The notes under the pieces: generated by a model
Database searches by the model: none
What the model saw: the letters and a program-made list of their open reading frames with translations, nothing else
Told to the model about the DNA's origin: nothing
Program-made: the position numbers and the translations under genes
Source: Bifidobacterium castoris
GTDB lineage: Bacteria; Actinomycetota; Actinomycetes; Actinomycetales; Bifidobacteriaceae
Direction of reading: 5' to 3'
Length of the DNA stretch: 64,000 bases
Assembly: GCF_003952025.1 (NCBI RefSeq)
Contig: NZ_QXGI01000008.1
Span: forward strand, 1 to 64,000
Shown here: in pieces, positions 44,229 to 52,175 of the stretch
Position numbering within the stretch: position 1 is the first letter of the stretch
How the letters are laid out: each line of letters starts with the position of its first letter

Positions 44229-45050
44229 ATGGACGAACTCGTCAACCTCGACTTCGAGGGAACACCGGTGCGTGTCATCACAGCCGACGACGGCACCCCA
44301 CGCTGGGCGCTCTCCGACGTGTGCGCGGCCTGCGGCATCGGCAACTCCCGTGACGTCGCCGCACGATTGGACGACCGGCAAAAGGGTGTCGTTACTATCG
44401 ACACCCTTGGCGGCCCGCAGAAAATCACCGTCGTCAACGAGGACGGACTCTACGACGTCATCCTCGACAGCCGCAAACCCGCAGCCCGCCGTTTCCGCAA
44501 ATGGGTCACCTCCGACGTGCTCCCGTCCATCCGCAAACACGGCGCCTACATGACCCCGGACACAATCAGGGCGGCGCTCGCGGACCCGGACACGATCATC
44601 ATGCTCGCCACCCGCCTCAAGGAAGAAGCCGCCCAGCGTCAGGAAGCGCAGGAGCAGGTGCGCCGTCTGACGCCGAAGGCACGCGCGTACGAGGACTTCT
44701 GCGAGGCGCCCGACCTGCTGACCGTCCGAGACGCGGCGTCGACGCTCACCACCGCCGGGCTTCCCATCCGCGAAAGCGAACTGCGCGCATGGATGCTCGA
44801 CCACCAGTGGATCTACCGCAAGGAACGAGGCTACCGGCCGTACGCGGCACATAAAGACGCCGGCCACCTGCGCCTCGTGCCGCCCAAACGCTCCGGCCGC
44901 CACCGTGACGGCACCAGATTCGCGTTCGAACCCACCTGCAAAATCACCCGACGCGGCCTAACCCTGCTCTACCAGAGGATCGGAGCCGAACGCATGCACG
45001 ACCAACTCGACTACAACCCCGACACACTCGACATCCCCGAAGGAGACTGA
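44229..45050 (+). CDS. BRO-N phage antirepressor
   Basis: The 273-residue protein has an N-terminal BRO domain (VRVITADDGTPRWALSDVC, then CGIGNSRDVAARLDD, NEDGLYDVILDSRKP and ARRFRKWVTSDVLPSIR). The second half resembles the KilA-C/ANT part (AYEDFCEAPDLLTVRDAAS, then WIYRKERGYRPYA and LTLLYQRIG). Antirepressors of this type inactivate the repressor and promote lytic growth. CGAAAGGA precedes the ATG. It closes the early operon of small genes. Confidence 0.88.
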   Translation: MDELVNLDFEGTPVRVITADDGTPRWALSDVCAACGIGNSRDVAARLDDRQKGVVTIDTLGGPQKITVVNEDGLYDVILDSRKPAARRFRKWVTSDVLPSIRKHGAYMTPDTIRAALADPDTIIMLATRLKEEAAQRQEAQEQVRRLTPKARAYEDFCEAPDLLTVRDAASTLTTAGLPIRESELRAWMLDHQWIYRKERGYRPYAAHKDAGHLRLVPPKRSGRHRDGTRFAFEPTCKITRRGLTLLYQRIGAERMHDQLDYNPDTLDIPEGD

Positions 45051-45053
45051 CCC

Positions 45054-45248
45054 ATGGTCAGCGCACACAAAACCGAAATGATCCTCAAATGGCACGCCGA
45101 CGGCGTCACCGTCACCCGCACCGCCAGCCTGCTCGGCGTATCCGAAGCCGAAGTGAAAGACGTCATCCGCACCGGCGGGAAACCCGCCACGACCAAACCG
45201 GAGCCACCCGCGTTCAGCGACGTGCCGCTCTTCGACGACCAACCATAA
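45054..45248 (+). CDS. Small helix-turn-helix protein, 64 residues
   Basis: The sequence EMILKWHADGVTVTRTASLL, then GVSEAEVKDVIRTG, fits a short helix-turn-helix followed by a Pro-rich tail. It starts three bases after the antirepressor stop. Its target is unknown. Confidence 0.6.
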   Translation: MVSAHKTEMILKWHADGVTVTRTASLLGVSEAEVKDVIRTGGKPATTKPEPPAFSDVPLFDDQP

Positions 45249-45324
45249 AAGAAAAGCCCCATCACCCCTTTCCGGGGATCAAGGGCGCGAGACCACACGC
45301 CATCATACCCGGAAGGAACCAAGC

Positions 45325-46035
45325 ATGCAGCCAGACGCCGACCGCTTCCACAAAGACCTCCACGAGCTACGCGAAGAAACCATCACCCTCGCGGCGCTCG
45401 CGGACCGCCGCATCCACGTCACCCGACCCACCGGACCCGCAAGCACAAGCGTCGCGCCCACACCGATCAGCCTGCCCGCACACGACCTGCTGCGACGCCT
45501 CGACGACACGGTCCGCCACATCGCAATCGGAGCCGGCCTGCGCTTCGGCCGCGACACCGACCTGCACGACCTGCTCAAAGGCCTCGACCGACCTGCCCCA
45601 TGCGCCACGCTCGCCGCACGCGCCGACGCATGGGCATGCCTACGCCTCATCGGCGAAACACTCTGGCAAGTCCGCCAGATGACCGACCCCGAACCGACAC
45701 GCCGCTACGTCGGCATCTGCGTACGCTGCGGATCCCCCGCATGGGCGCCCGAAACACAGCCAGCCGACAGCGACTACCGCTGCCCCGAATGCGGACACCT
45801 CAGCCGCCTCGCCGACATCATCGAAGCACACCAGCTACGCCTCCTCACCTCAGGAGCCGTCGACACCACCAAAGGCCTACGCCGCCTCCTCGCATCCTGC
45901 GGCATCCACATCAAAGCCGGCACCATCAGACAATGGGCCCACCGCGGCAAACTCAAACCCGCCGGCCACGACGACACGGGTGCGCCCGTGTACGCGCTCG
46001 CTGACGTGCTGAGGCTGCACCGCGCCTCCGCTTGA
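45325..46035 (+). CDS. Phage protein with zinc ribbon and C-terminal helix-turn-helix
   Basis: The 236-residue protein has a zinc ribbon in its middle (CVRCGSPAWAPE, then YRCPECGH) and a C-terminal region (RRLLASCGIHIKAGTIRQWA, then HRGKLKPAGHDDTGAPVYAL) that looks like a MerR-type DNA-binding domain. The N-terminal part is helical and unknown. Such proteins often sit before the terminase in actinophages and may regulate late genes; that role is inferred. Confidence 0.65.
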   Translation: MQPDADRFHKDLHELREETITLAALADRRIHVTRPTGPASTSVAPTPISLPAHDLLRRLDDTVRHIAIGAGLRFGRDTDLHDLLKGLDRPAPCATLAARADAWACLRLIGETLWQVRQMTDPEPTRRYVGICVRCGSPAWAPETQPADSDYRCPECGHLSRLADIIEAHQLRLLTSGAVDTTKGLRRLLASCGIHIKAGTIRQWAHRGKLKPAGHDDTGAPVYALADVLRLHRASA

Positions 46036-46190
46036 CAGCCGAAGGTGTAACGCCTACCATGTGTAATATTGCGCGACGCGTGTAGCTGAGCGCGAGTGTA
46101 TGGCCTTGGACGGTGTGGACTGTCCGGGGCCGTCAGCGTATCGGGTCGCCGGTATTCGGCTGACATCGCATCGGCGGCTGGGCGCTTTCC

Positions 46191-46196
46191 TATAAT
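46191..46196 (+). promoter_or_regulatory. Own -10 element of the zinc-ribbon/2TM gene pair
   Basis: A perfect TATAAT ends six bases before the ATG at 46203, which has no ribosome site. This predicts a leaderless mRNA separate from the phage early operon. No clear -35 element is seen. Confidence 0.55.
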
Positions 46197-46202
46197 GCTG
46201 GC

Positions 46203-46505
46203 ATGTCAGTCGAAAGCAAGGAACAGCGTCAGGCTCGTAATCTGAAACAAACCAATGCCGCATTAGAATGGTTGAACGCGCACTGGATCAATTCGAGGGA
46301 ATGCCCCATATGTACACGGATGTCCTGGTCGATTGGGCAGACGTTCGAACTGCGTGAATATGAGGGAGGCAATCTAGTCGTAGGGCTTGGTACGCAGGTC
46401 CTTCCGGTAACGCCGGTCTTCTGCAAGAACTGTGGATACATGTTTCTTCTCAATTCGCTCATCGTCGGAAACGCGTTCCCCCCGAAGGAGGGCGATGATG
46501 AATGA
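46203..46505 (+). CDS. Zinc-ribbon-like protein, first gene of a cargo pair
   Basis: The 100-residue protein has two cysteine pairs, CPIC (34 and 37) and CKNC (74 and 77), spaced as in a zinc ribbon, with a beta-rich stretch between them. The DNA here is visibly richer in A and T than the phage around it. It overlaps the next gene by eight bases. I know of no assigned function. With its own promoter and a membrane partner it looks like a cargo (moron) unit. Confidence 0.65.
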   Translation: MSVESKEQRQARNLKQTNAALEWLNAHWINSRECPICTRMSWSIGQTFELREYEGGNLVVGLGTQVLPVTPVFCKNCGYMFLLNSLIVGNAFPPKEGDDE

Positions 46506-46917
46506 GCAGCCTCGCGGTACGTCGTCTCAGGATGACCTGTCGGCATCGGTCATAGAGCTTCCCGGCGCAAGTGCTGAATACCATCCGGAAGGGGTTTTAA
46601 TCGTGGAGAAAAAGGATTGGGACCTGATACGTGGAAACCTCAACGCCAACCTTGAAAGGAAGGGGATCAAGAATGATCTGTTCTGGGGAGGATTGGGCCT
46701 TGCCTCCGGTTCGATTGGCGGTATCCTGCCAATCTTTCAAGGGAAAACGTTCGACCTAGACATGCAAGCATTAGTCTTAGTCATTCTATTTGCTATCGGT
46801 ATCGCCTGCATGATTGACGCGATATTCAGCTATTTCGCCAATCGGAGAAGGAATGAAGAGGAGAAAAAGCATTTTGACGAGTTCCTCGACCGAATAGAGC
46901 AACAAAGCAAAACGTGA
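46498..46917 (+). CDS. Two-helix membrane protein, second gene of the cargo pair
   Basis: The 139-residue protein has a soluble N-terminus of about 58 residues, two transmembrane helices at about 61-80 and 91-114, and a charged cytoplasmic tail (NRRRNEEEKKHFDEFLDRIE). GAAGGAGG precedes the ATG at 46498. A two-helix membrane protein paired with a small soluble sensor-like protein is a layout seen in phage exclusion and abortive systems, but no specific match is recognised. Confidence 0.65.
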   Translation: MNEQPRGTSSQDDLSASVIELPGASAEYHPEGVLIVEKKDWDLIRGNLNANLERKGIKNDLFWGGLGLASGSIGGILPIFQGKTFDLDMQALVLVILFAIGIACMIDAIFSYFANRRRNEEEKKHFDEFLDRIEQQSKT

Positions 46918-46940
46918 AAACACTGAAGGCAGGGGCTGGC

Positions 46941-47567
46941 ATGTGCATCACAATCACCCAAGAGAATAATACGCTGCAGCAGAACTCGTTCGACGTAATC
47001 GCACACCAGCTCACCCGCATCGCCGACGCCATGCAACCGACCGGCGTGCAGGTCACCGAGTCGGACGACACCCGCCCAAGCGCCGGCCACCGAGCCGACC
47101 CAAGTTGCAGGGTGCCCGCCATGCCGGAGTCGCTAACCGGGGCGCCGTCAGGAAGCCACGATCTTCACACACGCGAGCGCGGTCGAAGAATCCTCGGCGC
47201 TCGCGGACAATGCTTCGCATATGCGCCGCGCACCACACGCATGCAGCGAGGAGACGAGGTGACGATGTCCTGGTACACGAGCGATCGGCAGTCCAGGCTC
47301 CCGGAGGACTGGGACCGGGTGCGTGCCATGGTGCGCGATCGCGCGCACAATCATTGTCAGGCGGCGACACATTCCGTGCTGTGCAACGGCATCGGCACGG
47401 ACTGCGACCACATCGTCCCCGGTGACGACCACTCGCTTGACAATCTGCAATGGCTCAACCACAATTGTCATAGGCTCAAGACCGCGCGTGAAAGCGCGCA
47501 GCGCAATATGATTCGCGCTCGCGAGCGCAAGCATCCTCGTGAAGCGAATCCCGGAAGAATTTGTTGA
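46941..47567 (+). CDS. HNH endonuclease
   Basis: The HNH nuclease core is at the C-terminus: RAHNHCQAATHSVLCNG, then CDHIVPGDDHSLDNLQWL and a final HNCHRLKT. HNH proteins next to terminase genes help DNA packaging in cos-type phages. The core begins at ATG 47265 (MSWYTSDR) after a GAGG site and could be a 100-residue protein alone. The frame is open and codon-like upstream to ATG 46941, adding a short helical part (ENNTLQQNSFDVIAHQLTRI) that resembles small proteins encoded before HNH genes in other actinophages. I give the longer frame; the shorter is equally possible. Confidence 0.75.
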   Translation: MCITITQENNTLQQNSFDVIAHQLTRIADAMQPTGVQVTESDDTRPSAGHRADPSCRVPAMPESLTGAPSGSHDLHTRERGRRILGARGQCFAYAPRTTRMQRGDEVTMSWYTSDRQSRLPEDWDRVRAMVRDRAHNHCQAATHSVLCNGIGTDCDHIVPGDDHSLDNLQWLNHNCHRLKTARESAQRNMIRARERKHPREANPGRIC

Positions 47568-47886
47568 TGTTGATTCGTTGCGTTGTTGCGGCGCGCGGCG
47601 GCGGAAGGAAAGACGGGAAGATGAAGCGTTTCGGTTCGTTCGGTTCGCGGTTTTTCTCGCGAGCCTCCGCCGCCCCCATGGGGTGGGGGAGGACTCCGGA
47701 GGGAGCCTCCCCAGAACCGCCGGATAGCAGAAAGAATCATACGTACGCTTGGGGTGTCGTTTTGCGGCGCCTCGAGTTTTTGTTGTGTTTGCCGCCGTTG
47801 GGTGCTCTGTGGGCTGTTTTTGTGGTCTGTGGGCCATGGTGAGTGTTCGCGGTGCGGGTTCTTGGTTGGTGCACACAAAACGGTTT
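47568..47886. other. Gap before the prim-pol gene, possible cos region
   Basis: No gene is supported. A strong hairpin, GGGGAGG (47686-47692) with CCTCCCC (47706-47712), lies inside. A packaging (cos) site would be expected near HNH and terminase, but nothing identifies it. Confidence 0.3.
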
Positions 47887-47950
47887 AGCTCTGTTACTTT
47901 TTAGTTTTCGTTGAAATTCCGGCGTTTCCAGCTCTGTTACGTTTTATAAT
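47887..47950 (+). promoter_or_regulatory. Direct repeats and -10 element before the prim-pol gene
   Basis: AGCTCTGTTAC(T/G)TTTTA occurs at 47887-47903 and again at 47930-47946, offset by 43 bases (four helical turns). The second copy runs into TATAAT (47945-47950). The ATG at 47958 is seven bases later. This looks like a regulated promoter, perhaps for late genes. Confidence 0.55.
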
Positions 47951-47957
47951 GGTGTGT

Positions 47958-48590
47958 ATGAACACCTGTGAATACTGCATGACGGAACTACCGGAGCGCA
48001 CCGGCAAAGGCAGGCGCCGCCGGTATTGCTCGCCACGCTGCAAGATGCGCGCGCACCGATTGGAGGAGGCGCGCCCGCCACAGGACATGCTCATGCAGAC
48101 ACGGTGGGTCAACTGGAGGCCGATGCGCCGCGGCGACACCGTGACCAAGATGCCCGTGCAACCAGACGGCACCCCGGCGTCGAGCACAGACCCGGCCACA
48201 TGGACCGATTACGAGACCGCGGAACAGCTGCACGCCGGTGTGGGCATGGGTTTCGTGCTCGGAGGCGGGTTCGCCTGCCTCGACCTCGACCACTGCTACG
48301 ACGCGCGCAACCATCTGGCCGACTGGGCCAAGAAACTCATCATGCTCGCCGGCGACACGTTCATCGAGATCAGCCCGAGCGGAGACGGCCTGCATATCTG
48401 GGGCCTGTGCGAACCACGCAAAGGCATCAAGCTGCGCGACGGCATGAACATCGAAGCGTATTCACAAGGCCGGTACATCACCGTGACCGGCAAACCATAC
48501 AAGACAAGCAAGCGCAAGCTCGCGGACATCACCGTGCTCATGAACCTCGCCGAGCACGACGCATTCGGGAGGCTGTTCAATGACATGTGA
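47958..48590 (+). CDS. Short prim-pol-like protein with zinc finger
   Basis: The 210-residue protein starts with a zinc finger (CEYCMTELP, then RRYCSPRCKMRAH). A region like bifunctional primase-polymerases follows: MQTRWVNWRP, then MGFVLGGGFACLDLDHC with the catalytic D-x-D, then EISPSGDGLHIWG. It ends before a helicase domain, so it would be a stand-alone primase-like enzyme. Many actinophages place such a gene just before the terminase. The start is ATG 47958 directly after TATAAT; the frame also opens at 47949 inside the promoter. It overlaps the small terminase gene by 11 bases. Confidence 0.75.
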   Translation: MNTCEYCMTELPERTGKGRRRRYCSPRCKMRAHRLEEARPPQDMLMQTRWVNWRPMRRGDTVTKMPVQPDGTPASSTDPATWTDYETAEQLHAGVGMGFVLGGGFACLDLDHCYDARNHLADWAKKLIMLAGDTFIEISPSGDGLHIWGLCEPRKGIKLRDGMNIEAYSQGRYITVTGKPYKTSKRKLADITVLMNLAEHDAFGRLFNDM

Positions 48591-48966
48591 CCAATCAAAG
48601 AAACCGCGCATGCCGGTCGGACTGGCCAGCGGCGGGCACGGTCAACGCCTATGGCACGATTTGACCGAGCGCGTCGAGTTCACCGACATCGAGCTACGCT
48701 ATCTGGCCAACGCCTGTTTCACCCTGGACCGCATCGCCAAGATGCGCAAGGCCATCGGCAACGAACTGCTCGTCAAAGGCAGCCAAGGCCAGAAGGTCGC
48801 CCACCCGCTGCTGCGCGAGCTTCGCGCGGACGAACGGCATTTCGCCGACCTCATGGCCCGCATCGACATACCCGACCAATTCGCGCAGGAACAACCACGA
48901 ACACAGGGGGAGCGCAGCGCGCAGATGCGCGCCGTCGTCGGCTCACGCTGGGGCAACGCCTACTAG
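48580..48966 (+). CDS. Phage terminase small subunit
   Basis: The 128-residue protein has the P27-type small terminase pattern: GQRLWHDLTERVEFTDIELR, then LDRIAKMRKAIGNELLVKGS and HPLLRELRADERHFADLMAR. The small subunit recognises the packaging site and regulates the large subunit, which follows 20 bases later. Confidence 0.85.
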   Translation: MTCDQSKKPRMPVGLASGGHGQRLWHDLTERVEFTDIELRYLANACFTLDRIAKMRKAIGNELLVKGSQGQKVAHPLLRELRADERHFADLMARIDIPDQFAQEQPRTQGERSAQMRAVVGSRWGNAY

Positions 48967-48986
48967 CAACGCGGGGGAGGTGGCTC

Positions 48987-50792
48987 ATGGCTCGGCTACG
49001 GGGCACGGGCCCGACCCTGCTGACCACACGCGCCGACGAACTCGACGAGATCCGCGACTGGTACCACACCACGCTCAGCGAACAGGCGGCGCCGCAATGG
49101 CACCACCCCCCACAGCTCATCGGACCCACATGGCGCCGCGACGAACACGGGTGGATCCTACCCGAGTTGACGCTCGGCTGGGACCTGCTCGCATGGAGCG
49201 GCTACTGGCTGCGCGACGCGAAAACCGGCAAACCGTGGAAATGGACCAACGAACAGGCCCGGTTCATCCTGTGGTTCTACGCGCTCGACGAATCGGGCCG
49301 CCCGTTGCACGACAATGCGGTGCTGCAGCGGCTCAAGGGGTGGGGCAAGGACCCGCTCGCCGCGGCGCTCGCGGTCGCCAGTTGTTTCGCGCCATTGACG
49401 TTCGACCATTTCGACGGTAGTGGCCGTCCGGTGGGGCGTGAGGAGCCGAACGCGTGGGTGCAGGTGTGCGCCGTATCCCAGGAGCAGACGAAGAACACGA
49501 TGAAACTGTTGCCCGGTCTGATTCCCGCGGACACGCGCCGCCACTACCAGATCCAGATCGGCAAGCTCAACATGTGGGCGTTGGGCGACAGCCGACAGAT
49601 CGAGGCCGTCACCAGTTCGCCGCTCGCATTGGAGGGCGGCCGCCCCACGTTCGTGATCCGCAACGAGACGCAGAACTGGAACGCCTCGAATGGCGGGCAC
49701 GACATGGACGGCGCACTGTCGGGCAACGCGGCCAAACGTGAGGAAACCGTCAATGTCAAGATGCTCGACATCTGCAACGCGTACCGTGACGGCGAAGACA
49801 GTGTCGCCCAACGGGTGCGCGAGGCATGGGAAGGCACCCAAGGCGACGAGCGCAGCAAGGACGAGGGCGCACGCCCCCGCTACCACGATTTCGGCCTGCT
49901 CTACGATTCGATCGAAGCGGCGCCCGATACGAAGATGGACATGGCCACGATCCCCGAGGTCATCGAGGACATCCGAGGCGACAGCATCTGGCTGTCCACA
50001 CGGCGCATCGTCAAGGAGGTCATCAACCCCAAGAACCCGGTGAGCGAATCGCGGCGCAAATGGTACAACCAGTGCATGGCGCCCGAGGACGCGTACGTGA
50101 CCGCGCAGGAATGGGACGCCAACCGCGACGAGACCCTGTGCCTCGAGGACGGCGACGCCATCACCATGTTCCTCGACTGTTCGCTCAACGACGACGCCAC
50201 CGCGCTCGTCGCCTGCCGCCTGGACGACGGGTTCGTCAAACCATTGGGCATGTGGCAACGGCCCGCGAACCTGCACGGCGACACCGCCCGCAATTGGCGT
50301 GTGCCCCGCGAAACTGTTGACGACACCGTACGCGAAGCATTCCGCCGCTTCCATGTCATCGGCTTCTACGGCGACCCCAGCCACGTGCTCGACTCGGAAA
50401 CCGGGCAACGGTACTGGGATAGCTTGTTCGACCGTTGGCACCGCGACTACGGCAAACGCCTCAAGGTCTGGGCGACTCCCAGTGGGCGCGACCGGCACGC
50501 GGTCATGTTCGACATGGTCGACTACCAGATGCAGAAACGGTTCGTGGCCGCCGTCGACCAAGCATACAGCGACATCGCGGACGCGAACATGCCCCACGAC
50601 GGCGACGCCCGCCTGCGCGTCCACATGCTCAACGCGCGACGCCAACCCACCCGCGCCGGCATGAGCATCGCCAAGGAGCACAGGGAAAGCCGACGCAAAA
50701 TCGACCTCGCCATCTGCGCCATCGGCGCACGCATGATCCGCCGCGACTATTTGAACAGCGGCAAGTCACGCTCGAAGGGAGTCATCTGGTGA
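48987..50792 (+). CDS. Phage terminase large subunit
   Basis: The large terminase powers DNA packaging and cuts the genome. The 601-residue protein shows an ATPase half with WTNEQARFILWFYALD and LKGWGKDPLAAALA (Walker-A-like), and a nuclease half with MFLDCSLNDDATALVACR (first metal-binding Asp) and IGFYGDPSHVLD. I chose the ATG at 48987 after GGGGGAGG. Its stop overlaps the portal GTG. Confidence 0.93.
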   Translation: MARLRGTGPTLLTTRADELDEIRDWYHTTLSEQAAPQWHHPPQLIGPTWRRDEHGWILPELTLGWDLLAWSGYWLRDAKTGKPWKWTNEQARFILWFYALDESGRPLHDNAVLQRLKGWGKDPLAAALAVASCFAPLTFDHFDGSGRPVGREEPNAWVQVCAVSQEQTKNTMKLLPGLIPADTRRHYQIQIGKLNMWALGDSRQIEAVTSSPLALEGGRPTFVIRNETQNWNASNGGHDMDGALSGNAAKREETVNVKMLDICNAYRDGEDSVAQRVREAWEGTQGDERSKDEGARPRYHDFGLLYDSIEAAPDTKMDMATIPEVIEDIRGDSIWLSTRRIVKEVINPKNPVSESRRKWYNQCMAPEDAYVTAQEWDANRDETLCLEDGDAITMFLDCSLNDDATALVACRLDDGFVKPLGMWQRPANLHGDTARNWRVPRETVDDTVREAFRRFHVIGFYGDPSHVLDSETGQRYWDSLFDRWHRDYGKRLKVWATPSGRDRHAVMFDMVDYQMQKRFVAAVDQAYSDIADANMPHDGDARLRVHMLNARRQPTRAGMSIAKEHRESRRKIDLAICAIGARMIRRDYLNSGKSRSKGVIW

Positions 50793-52159
50793 ACACGGAA
50801 CTACAGGACGCCGCCCAAGCCACCAAGGCGCTCAGTGACCTGCGCGAAAAATACGAGCGCGAACTGCCCGACCTCGAAACCATCGACGGCTGGTGGCGGT
50901 GGGACCCGCAGAAACTCCTGCTCAAGGGCCCCTCCCGCGAACACCGCACCATGCGCGACATCGGCGAAACCCCATGGCTGCGCATGGTCGTCACCACACT
51001 CGCCCAAACCCTCTACCTCGACGGTGTGGAATTCCCAGACGACATCGACAACACCAAAGCGAAGCGCATGTGGCAACCATGGGACCGCAACCGCATGGGC
51101 GCCAAACAGATCCCCCTGCATCAGGCGGCCATCGCCTACGGGTCCGCCTACACGTCCGTCCATGTCGGTGACGACGGGTTCGCACGGATCACCTGCCACA
51201 CGCCAATGCGCGCGCTCGCCCTCTACAATGACCCGGCCAGTGACGTGTTCCCGCAATTGTTCCTCGCGGTCATCGCTCTCAGTGATGACACGACCGCGTA
51301 CGAGGTGTGGGATGCTTGGAACGTGTGGCGGTTCCAGCAGGACAAGAACGGCGTGCTTGCGTTGATGGAACCGACGGCGCATGGCGTGTGCGACGCGCAG
51401 GGCGAGCCCGTGTGCCCGGTCGTGCGCTACGGCAACCAGATCGACCTGCAGGGGCGCACGCCCGGCGAGGTCGAACCCTACATCCCACTCGCCAAACGGT
51501 TGAACAAGGACAATTACGACCGTCTGCTCGCCCAGCATTACAACAGTTGGAAGGTCAAGACCGCGACCGGCCTCGACCTGAGCGAACTGGACGATGAGGC
51601 CAAGGAGCAACGCAAGCTCGAACTGCGCCAGGACAGCATGCTGTTCGGGGGCGAGGGCGTCCAGTTCAGCACCCTGCCGGAAACGGACCTCGACAACATC
51701 GTCAATGCGAAACAATCCGACGTGGACGAGCTCGCCGCGGTCTCGCAGACACCGGCAACCGCGTTCGGCAAGATGGTCAACGTCGGTGACGCCGGCATCG
51801 AGGAAAGCCGCGCCGGATTCTATGCCAAACGCAACGAACGGCGCAAGACGTTCGGTATAAGCCATTTGGACACGTTGCGGTTGTGCGCGGCGGCCGAAGG
51901 ACGCATGGATGATGCGGCGAACATGGGGTTGACGCCGGTGTGGGCCGACACGGACACGCGCACCATCAGCCAGGCCGTCGACGCGTTCGGCAAGGCCGCG
52001 CAGATGCTGGGCGTGCCGGCGCGATGCCTGTGGGACAAGATCCCTGGCGTCACCAAGACCGAGGCGGACACGTGGCGCGAATACGCCGAAGCGCACCCGG
52101 ACGCCGACGAGTTGGCCGCCCGCATCTACGGGGAGCAACTGCAACCGACGACCGAATAG
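50789..52159 (+). CDS. Phage portal protein
   Basis: The portal forms the ring through which DNA enters the head. The 456-residue protein belongs to the SPP1 gp6-like group, with WDPQKLLLKGPSREHRTMRD near the N-terminus, QIPLHQAAIAYGSAYTSVHV, and the C-terminal GKMVNVGDAGIEESRAGFYA with KRNERRKTFG. It starts at GTG 50789 overlapping the terminase stop (GTGA). Confidence 0.9.
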   Translation: MNTELQDAAQATKALSDLREKYERELPDLETIDGWWRWDPQKLLLKGPSREHRTMRDIGETPWLRMVVTTLAQTLYLDGVEFPDDIDNTKAKRMWQPWDRNRMGAKQIPLHQAAIAYGSAYTSVHVGDDGFARITCHTPMRALALYNDPASDVFPQLFLAVIALSDDTTAYEVWDAWNVWRFQQDKNGVLALMEPTAHGVCDAQGEPVCPVVRYGNQIDLQGRTPGEVEPYIPLAKRLNKDNYDRLLAQHYNSWKVKTATGLDLSELDDEAKEQRKLELRQDSMLFGGEGVQFSTLPETDLDNIVNAKQSDVDELAAVSQTPATAFGKMVNVGDAGIEESRAGFYAKRNERRKTFGISHLDTLRLCAAAEGRMDDAANMGLTPVWADTDTRTISQAVDAFGKAAQMLGVPARCLWDKIPGVTKTEADTWREYAEAHPDADELAARIYGEQLQPTTE

Positions 52160-52175
52160 GCGGGGGTGAGTGCGC

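Noticed and set aside
46058-46160. Possible RNA gene before the zinc-ribbon gene
   Set aside because: Some self-pairing exists near 46112-46145, but no tRNA features or strong stem could be supported.
49158-50681. Minus-strand frame opposite the large terminase
   Set aside because: Terminase motifs on the plus strand are clear; the reverse frame has no recognisable domain or start signal.
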